The notes below the pieces were generated by a model. That model was not told where the DNA came from. It made no database searches and saw only the letters and a list, made by a program, of their open reading frames with translations. Below are positions 54,482 through 64,000 of a DNA stretch of 64,000 nucleotides, piece after piece. Origin of the DNA: Siphonodentalium dalli (lineage: Eukaryota; Mollusca; Scaphopoda; Gadilida; Siphonodentaliidae); the NCBI GenBank assembly GCA_032622095.1, contig CP136064.1, positions 50,166,073 to 50,230,072 on the forward strand, given 5' to 3'. How positions within the stretch are numbered: the first letter of the stretch is position 1; each line of letters begins with the position of its first letter. Both the position numbers and the translations under genes were made by a program.

Positions 54482-57400
54482 TCAAGACACGCTACATGCT
54501 TCTTGGGAATTTGTGTCCGATTTATTGGATTTCTGGTCTGTGTTTGAAGAACCCATGCTGGTAGAAGCCTGCTGCGCAGGTACGACTGGACTTTGAACTT
54601 CGCTCTCTGCACCAGTGGACATCACACCGAATTCATTGGCTTTAGTTGCCTCTCTGGTGTGATTATATTTCTCAACACTAGATGTATTGACATCGTCTTC
54701 TGTGGTATCACTACTTTCATGGCGGTGTGGTTCTTCAGTTCTAATGCAAGAATCGGATTGTTCAACATAACCAACAATCACGTGATCATCAGGGGCTTGT
54801 TGTTCAACGTTAACATTCGATTCATTCTCATTGCAACCTATCGATGCACATTCTTCAATTTCAACCGAAGAGAGCGTTTCCAAGTCCGCACATCGCTCTC
54901 TCAATCTAGCTATTTCCTGTGGCGAAGGATCATCGCCCAAGAAGTATACACCTTCTGTTGATGACATCATTTCCGATTCGGAGGTACTCTGTCCCTGATT
55001 GGTTGTCTCCATTTCATAGAACCGTTGCTCGGAATCGTCAGAAGACGGATCGGGAGACAACGACTCATTTCGGCCCTCAGATTCGTAACCTAATGATTCG
55101 TAGAAAACAAGACAATCCCCATCCTTAGAATCACAGGCAGTTGCAGGAACATTCTGCGTTGATGTTAAATCCGTACTCGGTTGGACTGTGTCGTAATTTT
55201 GGATACATTGCGGGAGCGCCTGATCTATGATGTCGTCTGCTAGCTGGTCTATGTAATTCCAAAATGGGGCTGACTTAGCGAGGCTTCGGTTTTCTGCACC
55301 ATGAGCATCACAATCAAAAATAGTTGCCTTTACGCACACGCATTCAACTTCGTCGACATTCGGAACTTTAATGATGGCCTTGACCTTTGGTGGTTCCGCG
55401 TCGAACACGTCTAATTCATCGTTCTCATTGCACGAAGCTTCAATCTCACGTCCTTCATCCACGTTGTATTCAGGCCGTTGCTCTACATCACAATTAATCG
55501 CTGCACATCCCTTCTCGGGAAGTTTTGCGTCTGATCCCATTCCTTCCACGCGAGGAAGCGCATTTATGTCATCGAATTCTATGGCGGTTTGTTCATTTGT
55601 TACCTTTTCCCCTTCTCGTTCGATAACGTTGTATTCGAAATGTTCGATATCACATTCAGTTTGTTGTGAACTGCCGGGTGTCTGTGCTTCCAGTTTCTCG
55701 ATATTTTGAAGAATCTCGTCTACTTCTTCAATAAGAGCAGAAACATCACTCGTGTGGCTGTTAACAGTATCGTTTCGCCTGCGTTCGGTCACCTGGTATT
55801 CAGTCGGATCTAATTCGCGAATGGATACGGACTCGCTCACTTGAGGATACAATGTCTCGGCTGGTTGAACACACACAGATTTATGTTTTCCAATGTCATC
55901 GAAGATCTCTGCTCGATCGTCTGCATCCATGGCACCACAACCACCCTCTTCTGCCTTACATTGGACCCTCCCTGCTGGTGAAATACTCGGCAGTTCGGAA
56001 CATCCATTTTGTACTTCACGCTCCGAGGCCTGAACACCTTTCTGTTGATCTGAAACTTCCGATTCCAGAATGGCTTGGTCTAGAATGTCACTTTCTGGGT
56101 GCTCCGATACACAATAAGTAATCAACTCTTGTTGTGGACACTCTGGTGCAAACGATACACCACAATGCGACTTAATTTCCAACCCCTTTGGCTTCGGACA
56201 CATACTCGGATCCTCAAAAATCTTATCTCCACTGAACCCACCGTCAAGGATATCACACTCTTCCTGTTCCAAGATTTTGTATTCTGCATAATCAGTTGTA
56301 CAATCCACAATATCTGATCCAATTTCAACTACATTGGGTATTTGGCTCTTCGCCAACGGAAGTTGATTAATGTCGTTGAAAATATTGACCTTTCCACTGT
56401 CACTCACATCGATTTCGTCTTCATCTTGTGGTTGGGCTTGGTATTCAAAAACAAATTTGTCTACGCGTCCTGGGGATTTCAAACCGGGAGATTTTAAACC
56501 ATCGGTTGATGATTTGCTCGTCGGTGAGTTGTCCGCCATTGTTGTTTTCTGGCAACATGCGGAAACATCCTCTAAATTCTCAAAATGCTCCAAGGATGAA
56601 GTATAGCAGCGTTCAGACACTTGGAATCCGCTAGTAGCTTCTCCAACTTCACTATCAGTTCCATGACATTCACCAGCAGGTTCATATTCCATAACCACAT
56701 GCTCCATCGTGGTGACCGCAGTGTGAAGGGACGAGCTGGACTTCTTCAGATCATTTCGAGCCCGCTCTGCAATGATGGCAACATATCTCCCAGCGACATA
56801 ATCCTGAACTCGCACAGAGTCAACCGCGCCACAAAGAGAAGCCAGAGTCTCAATCGTTTGCATGTTGCACTTGATTAAACTAGGCTCTTTGCAAGTATTG
56901 CATACCAACTCCGTTTCTACCTGATCGCCAGTTTCGACCACAGCATCTTCGCCAGACAGCGCTTCTCGGTTTTCAGTTGCTACGAAGCCTTCATCGACGA
57001 CCTTTGTGAAGCAACTGGCGCAGCAGTCCGATGTACAAACGCTGTCAGAAGGAGCACAACCACACTCCTCGGCCACGTGATATACTTGCTTGGGAGTACC
57101 TTTTAGTGCAGGATTTGTTGGTCCTAGATGTGGAGGTTCTATTTTACCAATATCATCGAGCATGGAGTCCACTTGTTCTATCTCGGCTTCCTGGATTTGG
57201 GCGTGATAAAGTCCATCATCGCAATCGTTGCAATTGTCTCCTTCGCATTTTCTGAAATCCGCGCATGAAACTGGAGCAATGGACGTTGTTTCAATTAACG
57301 CATCTTCTGGTGGTTCATCGTTTTGTGATTCGCGCTCTTGACGTTCATCTCCCTGGTTTTCGTCCGCTGTGATGGCGCACTCATTCGATTCAAATACGTC

Positions 57401-57555
57401 GGCGCAATCATCATCGCATTCGTCATCAGAGAAATACGGAAGCGGGGAGGAGGTTTGCTGTCGGTCCATTGGGTAGATACATTGCCACGGCGCTTCCACT
57501 GTCAACGAAATGGTTTCTGTTTGTGAAGAGTCTTCTTCGATGCTTTCAGTGTTAT
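54482..57555 (-). CDS. last exon of a host gene: long acidic protein with a candidate PKA-anchoring helix
   Basis: One frame open for over 1,000 codons to TGA at 54482-54484. A minus-strand TTTTCGACATTCCAG (polypyrimidine plus AG) ends at 57556, so the exon probably starts at 57555 with upstream exons outside. The first in-frame ATG is at 57467-57469; if used, the protein has 995 residues. It is acidic, Ser/Glu/Asp/Cys-rich and looks disordered, with no catalytic domain, signal peptide or membrane segment. Near 55217-55252 (residues 740-751 from that ATG) IDQLADDIIDQA fits the A-kinase-anchoring amphipathic pattern fully. Five loose repeats pair EYxVxE with F(D/N)DI(N/G)xLP motifs. Family not recognised; an AKAP-like scaffold is a hypothesis. 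The length and composition contrast with the surrounding repeats, so a real gene is likely. Confidence 0.8.
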
Positions 57556-60500
57556 CTGGAATGTCGAAAAGAATGGTTATAATAAATTTAAGTGATGAAA
57601 ATATATTATTTGACTAATGTGAAAATTGTTGAGAAACATATATAGTTATAGGTAAAGTATAATCTTATGGGCTTGAAAGTGGGCCGTATACATGTTAGTT
57701 GTTAACAACAATAGGGTGTCTTCGTGTAAGTCAATGACTTGTTGTCTATATTTTTTTATATATGATATATTGGATGAAATGAATAATATGAATTTCTACA
57801 GAAGGAAACAAATATAGTGTTAAACTAAATGGCCAACAATGACTGTCGTGTTCTATTGTAGGGTTAGTCGCTGACTGAGAGAAGGTATACTGAACATATT
57901 TCCGAAGATCACATCATCACGTGACTTGGGAATTCAAGTAAATATAATGCAGTGACCCTAGATCGGTCATGAATGGATGCTGAACCCATTCGATGAATAT
58001 ATCACATTTATGCGTGAACATGACCAAGTACGCGATTGTATTCCGTAAAGCTGTGTATTGCTTCCGATAATACACTACATCTATGTTCCACATGTGGTAG
58101 AAGTATATTCACTTGTGTTCGAAGAGTACGTGCATCGCAACGGGCATGATACAACTTGAAACAAATTGCAGACACTGGTTCTAAAAAAATTATTTCCGCT
58201 ATATACCTGACCACTCATCCCCACCCTCTGTGCAAATGTTAATGTTTTTCCAACTTTTTGGGACCCACACCCAAAAATGAGTAAATAAATCAAAATAATA
58301 TGAAACAAAATTATATCAGCCTGGTTCTTTCCTGAAATTACTATTTAGCATATTCCAACATATTAATGCAACACAAACAGTGGAATGATAGTAGTGTGAT
58401 CGGAAACAAGATCATAAAAACTGTTCCCATAGGTATCCGCTTCCCATTTTTTTGCTAATTGAAATACTTCTGAGTGAATATATAAAGATATGCATAAATA
58501 TTGAAAGATACACATGTAAATTTCCTATATTATGGTGTTTATCCTTGTGTAGATATAAGGTATGGAATTTCTAGAACCTACTCATATAATAAAAAGCTGA
58601 GTAATTGAACATAACTTGCTCGTTATTACATAATAAGTACTCATCATTGTGAGGAATAACAACTTTTGATATTTCGGGATGCCCGTTTCTGCGATTGCAA
58701 AGAATACACGTATTCTGTTGGTGTGTGTTATTCGATATTCTACTTATTTTTGGTTATTGGAACAGACTGGAGATGGAAATTGACATAATTATAACTGCTG
58801 TGCATACATACGAGTGATGTGGATAACATGTGAGTGTGGCTGCTTTTAAAGCCTTTTTTTTGCTAGTTTAATTAGCGAGTGTTGAGTGGTTTTCTGAGAT
58901 TTCGGATGTTTTTCATTACGGTACGCTTGCATAATTGGCATTTCATCCGCAAGGTTATTAAAATTATTACCATTGGGAGGAAAAAATTTGTGTTGTATGG
59001 GTGGGTGTCCGAGATAGGAAAGGAAAATACTTGCGTTCCCAGGGTGGTGGGTCCCACATATTAAACATCCAAAAAATTCAATCTTATATATTCGATTTAT
59101 GGGTGTATGGGCCCAATGAGGTGATATGAGACATCGTCTATTTGATATAAATCGACCCGAATGTGTCAACGGGTGGGTGCTTCCTTGGTACCGAGTTCCA
59201 CTATGATCTCCATGACACTATTTTAGGCCACTGCAAGCTTCGAGATTCGATTCGATCCGATTCGACCATAGTATTCTAATATTTTCGAATCACCCTCTTG
59301 GCATTCTTGTGGGTGATAAAATAACACGAGTTTGAAGATAACTTTTTGTAAGTATCAAATTTAGATTTGTTCTCGTTCACCGAAGCAAGCACACGCGAAT
59401 CAATGAACACTCATACCGAGTCCCTATAGTCCGTGCCTCCATAATTCTGATATAGAATAACAAACGCCTGGAATTTTAGCCCACACGTAACTCGCTAGTT
59501 TGTCTTGTACATATATCTCCCAACTATACGTAACAGTACAATGCATAATATATCGTCGATCACACAAGGGCGCCATTGGACATATATTGAGCGATCGATC
59601 TTGATTAATCAGATTATCAGAGATATGTTCTACTATGCATTCTTGAAATATACTTGCAGACTTACAATGTTCATGATTTTCGAAACATAACTGTACCAAC
59701 CATTATAATTAGAAGATGAGAAGATTTTTTTGTGACTGTTTGAGACTTCCATCGGTTCATCATTGGGTCTTATACGTTATAACCGGCGCCATCACCCATC
59801 GGAGGCCGATGAAATTGCACCCCATTTTGCCCCGTGGCAACAAGAGTGGGGTATGGCGATGGTATCTAAATTTTCAATAGCCTGGTTGGAAATTTCATTT
59901 CTGACCAGTGGTCTGACACAACATTAGTTGGAAATTTTACATCACATATATGTTAAAATTGTTCTCATTGTTTGATTTCCGAACCAGTAATTAATTAGAG
60001 GGGAATTTATTGTTTTTAGACTAATAGTAGCATATTTTTCTTTTGGTCAAACCTGGGGTCTGAAATGACTGTTAGTTCGAAATTTTCTAACCTTAGATGC
60101 AAACCTGGGAGTTTGGATTCAAGGGGCGGGGGCAGTTGGCAATTTTAAGGTGGACACCCCCACCCCACGGGGACCCTGCCCAGTAATAGTACTGCTTAAT
60201 TATTTTTTATCCCATGAATTTTGGGAACTAAATTTCCCAGGTTCACAAAACTGGTATTAATATGTTACTTGGGTTTGCTGAAACTGGTATTTTGATACCC
60301 AGATTCGGCTGAGGTATATATTCAATTCGAGATTCACCTACAATATTTCATGAGACTTATTATTCTAAATTGGACAACAGTCCTGAAAGAGATGATATGT
60401 GTCTGTTTTTATTATTTATTTTTATGCATCTGGTGCAAAGCCAGAACGAGCCAGTTTGGTGTGGTTTTAATTCAGATGATCTGCACATGTTGATGACCAC

Positions 60501-61187
60501 CCTAACGCACCGTTTATGTGGTCAAAGTCGGTGCTATTTCTGGAATAAGTAAGTGAACAAGGATCGGAGGTCTGCAGCAGGACAGAGATATTCAAGATGC
60601 TAGTGTGTGCATGTGATAGCATGGTTCGGAGCTGAATGTTAATTACTGATTCATTAACCTCATGAATACTAACCTTATCTACCTTAAAGATATATAATCC
60701 GAATTAATGCTCCTAAATTACTATTTCTTTGGCTTCGGGGGAATAAAGCTCAGAGTTATTAGATATAAATTTTTGAAATATTTTCCACCACCTGGAATAT
60801 TAGGCGGCCCAGCAAATATTCGAGGAGCCACCCGACATACTCTCGATACCAAACTGTGTTGAATAAAATGTTGATATATATAACACATTTTGGAAAATTT
60901 TATACTTGAGTTGACAGTGGTTAGCATTATTTTTTGGTAATTAATCGATTCTGATAACTAAAGCATCTTTTGAAGAAATGTTGTTGTTGTTGGAATCTGA
61001 TGATACGGGGACCATAGAATAGGATTGTGTACCTTTAACCTTGATGTTGATGGTTTGATAAGAGAGGGACCGGAATCAATAGGTACACATCAACAATGAC
61101 TGATTGAGTAAATGGTGTCTACATTTATCAGATATAGCTATATTAAAGTATGTTTTTGAATATGCTTAATGTGAAATGTGTTGCTTG
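57556..61187. other. probable intron or upstream region, non-coding
   Basis: Begins at the predicted splice acceptor of the minus-strand gene. No exon with a recognisable domain was found in 3.6 kb. The block 59880-60060 is a diverged copy of the 'AGTTGGAAATTT' repeat at 40440-40600. 59236-59260 has a short GATTCGATTCGATCCGATTC repeat. Confidence 0.45.
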
Positions 61188-61408
61188 TAGGGCTGCACTG
61201 ATACGGTTTTCCACGATACGATACGTATCGTGATACAATTCTGATGATAAGTATCGTGATATGTTCCACCGCAGAAACTTAGAAAGGCAAGATACAAATG
61301 GCAACATATAAATGTAAGGACTGAGTGGCAGATTCAATCGAGAAATTTGTTTGTGTGGTCTCTGCTGTCTGATATTTCCTGGTATTACAAAAATTTAAAT
61401 GTATCCCT

Positions 61409-61808
61409 TTAACCCTTTACCCAACAGGAGGGCCCTGTGCCAATGCATTCTCTTATATATGCGAGTCGACCATAGGTCGCCTCGCATATATAAGAGAATG
61501 CATTGGCTTAACACATTAAAAATTATAAAATTGTTAAAGAATGTAAGAAAAAATGGTAAAAAGTGTTAAAAAAAGATTTTTTTTAGGCCAATGCATTCTC
61601 TTATATATGCGAGGCGACCTATGGTCGACTCGCATATATAAGAGAATGCATTGGCACAGGGCATAACTGTAACTATCACAATGTGGTCAAGGAGTCGGTT
61701 CCAATGATATCCATATTTGTATGGTTCTATTGAGACAGACCGAAGATATTTTAGGCTGTTGAAGCTTTATTTGGCCGGTTTTGGCCGGTTTGTTGGGTAA
61801 AGGGTTAA
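61409..61808 (+). mobile_element. piggyBac-like TTAA MITE, copy E1
   Basis: TTAA plus CCCTTTACCCAACA at the left and TGTTGGGTAAAGGG plus TTAA at the right (TTAA at 61409-61412 and 61805-61808). CCC-starting TIRs on TTAA are typical of piggyBac. Carries the palindrome-capped element 61433-61661 near its left end; right part non-coding. Confidence 0.85.
61433..61661 (+). mobile_element. palindrome-capped element, copy P3 (short interior)
   Basis: Ends CCCTGTG/CACAGGG with the same ~67-bp palindromic caps (61440-61506 and about 61588-61654). The interior is reduced to about 80 bp, keeping only the AT-rich edges seen in P2. Confidence 0.88.
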
Positions 61809-62332
61809 GTTTATGCCCATAGCTGCATCAATATTGAAATCACCGAATAAATTCCCAGCAGTATAATGACCTTTGTACATGTGCTTGATTATCTATGCGT
61901 ATTTCAGAAACAGGTCAGTACTTGTTAAAATACAAATAGGTTGCCAGATATGCTGAGCTGTACAAACAAAATCCTACATCATTAGTTTCAATACTGTATT
62001 GCGATACCCATGACAAAATACGATATGGTGTATCATGTATAAGTGTATCATGATGCATTGTATTCACGTTGAATCGTTGCAGCCCTAGTTGCTTGGGAAC
62101 TATTCTAAACAATAGAGGTGTGGAATTTGAACTTTGAATATCGAACTGCACTGTTGAAGACCAAGATTCCCAACTTTTCCAGCTGATATGTCAAACTTTA
62201 CATCTGTTAAATAATTCCAACTGATGGTCATTTCAGTCTTGACAAATATTCCACTCTTGGGTCTCAAACCGACATATTTTACACTACATTCTGTGTGGAA
62301 AATGAAACTATGTACACAGACGGACACAACTG

Positions 62333-62551
62333 TTAACCCTTTACCCAACAAACCGGCCAAATAAAGCTTCAACAGCCTAAAATATCTTCGGTCTGTCTCA
62401 ATAGAACCATACAAATATGGATATCATTGTAACCGGCTCCTTGACCACATTGTGATAGTTACAGTTATGCCCTGTGCCAATGCATTCTCTTATATATGCA
62501 TATATAAGAGAATGCATTGGCACAGGGCCGTTCTGTTGGGTAAAGGGTTAA
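62333..62551 (-). mobile_element. piggyBac-like TTAA MITE, copy E2 (inverted)
   Basis: TTAA at 62333-62336 and 62548-62551 with the same TIRs as E1 in opposite orientation. Shares the E1 right part (GACAGACCGAAGATATTTTA in reverse). In the place of the palindrome-capped element it has only a 60-bp palindrome. Confidence 0.85.
62469..62528. repeat. 60-bp perfect palindrome, collapsed remnant of a palindrome-capped element
   Basis: GCCCTGTGCCAATGCATTCT to its exact mirror, centre TATATGCATATA at 62498/62499. It retains the outer arms of the caps but lacks the GTCGACC centre and the whole interior. No mismatch was seen. Confidence 0.9.
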
Positions 62552-62984
62552 CACACCCATGTCGGTCTGTGTTTATTACAAATCCCCCATCCTGGAATCT
62601 ATTAATTGAAGAAACAGACAGGGCTTGTTTTATGATATGCGATGTTTTTTTTAATTCCGGTTTCATGGTTGAGGCAAATGTCCTTCAAATCGATGTCGTC
62701 TGATTCTATATGTTTGGAATCGCAAGGATAATGACACGGCTCATGATGACAGGGCGATATGTTCTTCAGGAACAGGTGTGTAAATAGTGTGTCTGTCATT
62801 TGCAGAATGAGGTCCCCAGAGAGTGAATTTAGTGACTCTATCCCGTACGACAGGCCAGCATCACCAATTTCACCAACTGGGGACCTCATTCTACTTAGGC
62901 CTCAACTGCTATGGGAGATCTAGGATCATATTGAAGTTTTCCAGTTGAAGTTGGTGATGTTCACCTATTTGTCACATCGATTAT

Positions 62985-63430
62985 GCATTTTACTGCAAAC
63001 TAGGGGACATAGAAACTGTATTGATGCTGTGCAATCACCAAAGCACAACTGAATCTGATTATACTTGCCCAAGTTACAAGATGAAATGTACTTTTGGACA
63101 CAAATTTCCAAGTCAAAACAAGGGCTGTAACTCTGGTATAAATGAATGGACGATACCCGTAGTATGTGGCTAACCTTTATCCCAAGCTGTGCTATCACCA
63201 TACCAAAGCACAACCAAATCAGATTATCCATACCCGAGTTACAAGCTGAAATGTTCGCAGACACAAAATAAAAAAAAGTCTAACAAGGGCCATAACTCTG
63301 GTAATAATTAGTGGACGTGACATGTAGTATGCATGTATTCTTTTCCCCCATGTGCTATCACCATGCCAAATCACAACAAACTCCAAAAATTAACACCAAA
63401 GTTACAAGGTGGTTTTTTTTTTGGATGGAC
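62985..63430 (+). repeat. ~160-bp tandem repeat of mollusc-like type
   Basis: Two full units and a partial third share GCTGTGCTATCACCATACCA, (A/C)AAGTTACAAG(A/C)TGAAATG and AAGGGC(C/T)(A/G)TAACTCTGGT. A (GGAC)n-like run (63424-63500) follows. I associate the 'AAGGGCCATAACTCTGG' phrase with mollusc genomes; not checked. Confidence 0.65.
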
Positions 63431-63718
63431 GGACAGACACATGGACGACTAGACAGATGGCTCGACAGGTGATAACACGTGGATGAATGGACGGACAAGG
63501 AGTGTTGATTATTTGTCCACTGTAGACTTGGCGTCAGGTAGCTAAAATCCTGCACCCTGAAAATCAGTACACGTATACAAAAATTTGGGAGAAAAAAGTT
63601 TTATTTTTTTTCATGAAATGGAAAATAAGTTGTAGGAGGTGTTCGTAAACCAGACTTAAAAATTGGTGTCGCCTTAGTTTCTCTATCCTCAAATTGGCAG
63701 ACAACACATTGCATAATC

Positions 63719-63758
63719 GAAGTTCCCAAATGGGTGTACATCACCAATTGGGAACTTC
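63719..63758. repeat. 40-bp hairpin
   Basis: GAAGTTCCCAAATGG pairs with CCAATTGGGAACTTC, one mismatch, 10-base loop. Lies just inside the right TIR of the 1.1-kb element. Confidence 0.7.
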
Positions 63759-64000
63759 AATCTGAGTATATGTCTCCCATAGCAGATGAGGCCATGCAGA
63801 ATGAGGTCCTCAGAGGGTGAATTTGGTGATGCTTGCCGACTATGTGGGATAGCATCATAAATGCACCCTCTGGGGACCTCATTCTGCAAATGACAGGTAC
63901 ACTAAACTCAGGCTTGGATGGTGATACCCTGAGATGTGATCTGAAACATTCATCGGAACTCAATTTCTTAAGAATTTTAATCAGCAAATGCATAAATATG

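Larger units (their letters stand above)
61188..62087. mobile_element. hAT-like non-autonomous transposon containing two nested elements
   Basis: Ends TAGGGCTGCACTGATAC and GAATCGTTGCAGCCCTA. A perfect 8-bp target duplication GTTGCTTG flanks it (61180-61187 and 62088-62095), the hAT signature. Subterminal GATACGATACGTATCGTGAT and CATGATACAC repeats occur at both ends. The interior is largely the TTAA element at 61409-61808. No transposase. Confidence 0.88.
62785..63904. mobile_element. 1.1-kb element whose TIRs are themselves hairpins
   Basis: The left TIR (62785-62925) and right TIR (63768-63904, inverted) share TAGTGT, TGTCATTTGCAGAATGAGGT and GCTATGGGAGA. Inside each TIR the segment GCAGAATGAGGTCC...GGACCTCATTCT(A/G)C (62802-62894 and 63796-63887) is a palindrome with arms of about 36 bp. 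The middle is the tandem repeat 62985-63430. Confidence 0.65.

Overview
Eukaryotic, AT-rich, repeat-dominated DNA, most likely from a marine lophotrochozoan, with a mollusc favoured. The repeat types and the degenerate 'AAGGGCCATAACTCTGG' tandem repeat near the right end suggest this, but the placement rests on memory and was not searched. There is no operon-like organisation, rRNA, CRISPR array or convincing functional tRNA. Only one stretch looks like a host protein-coding exon: 54.5-57.55 kb, minus strand. It encodes a long acidic protein that may bind PKA.

Layout. 2.1-4.0 kb: a scrambled, 5'- and 3'-degenerate LINE (endonuclease plus the start of the reverse transcriptase). 4.87-5.21 kb: a foldback MITE. 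5.4-6.36 kb: a triplicated repeat of about 400 bp. 6.67-17.47 kb: a complete-length but mutated Ty3/Gypsy element with 4-bp ATGT target duplications, long LTRs, gag, pol, a textbook -1 frameshift signal at the gag/pol border, and an extra zinc-finger ORF between integrase and the 3' LTR. 10.64-32.37 kb: a head-to-tail tandem duplication of about 9.9 kb that starts inside the Gypsy pol and runs into the 3' flank. The right-hand unit therefore holds a second Gypsy lacking its 5' LTR and gag. After the duplication each unit gained a different insertion: a CACTA-like element in unit 1, and a TTAA-flanked MITE in unit 2 that splits the RT. These give clean empty sites.

32.4-54 kb: a TE graveyard with no convincing host gene. 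It holds eight copies in the whole window of a ~493-bp TTAA-flanked MITE, a dead MADF/BESS gene, Helitron-like repeats (including a perfect tandem pair carrying NRF-1-like palindromes), several long-TIR foldback elements, a family whose ends are themselves near-perfect palindromes, a LINE 3' end with a pentanucleotide tail, poly-G tracts and a trinucleotide minisatellite.

57.6-64 kb: intron or intergenic DNA, then a Russian-doll nest (hAT-like element containing a piggyBac-like TTAA element containing a palindrome-capped element), an inverted sister of the inner two layers, and a 1.1-kb element whose TIRs are hairpins.

How the parts work together: the Gypsy would make Gag, Gag-Pol (by -1 slippage) and probably a spliced transcript for the third ORF. 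Both copies are now broken in pol, while the third ORF is open in both. The remaining elements are non-autonomous and depend on transposases encoded elsewhere.
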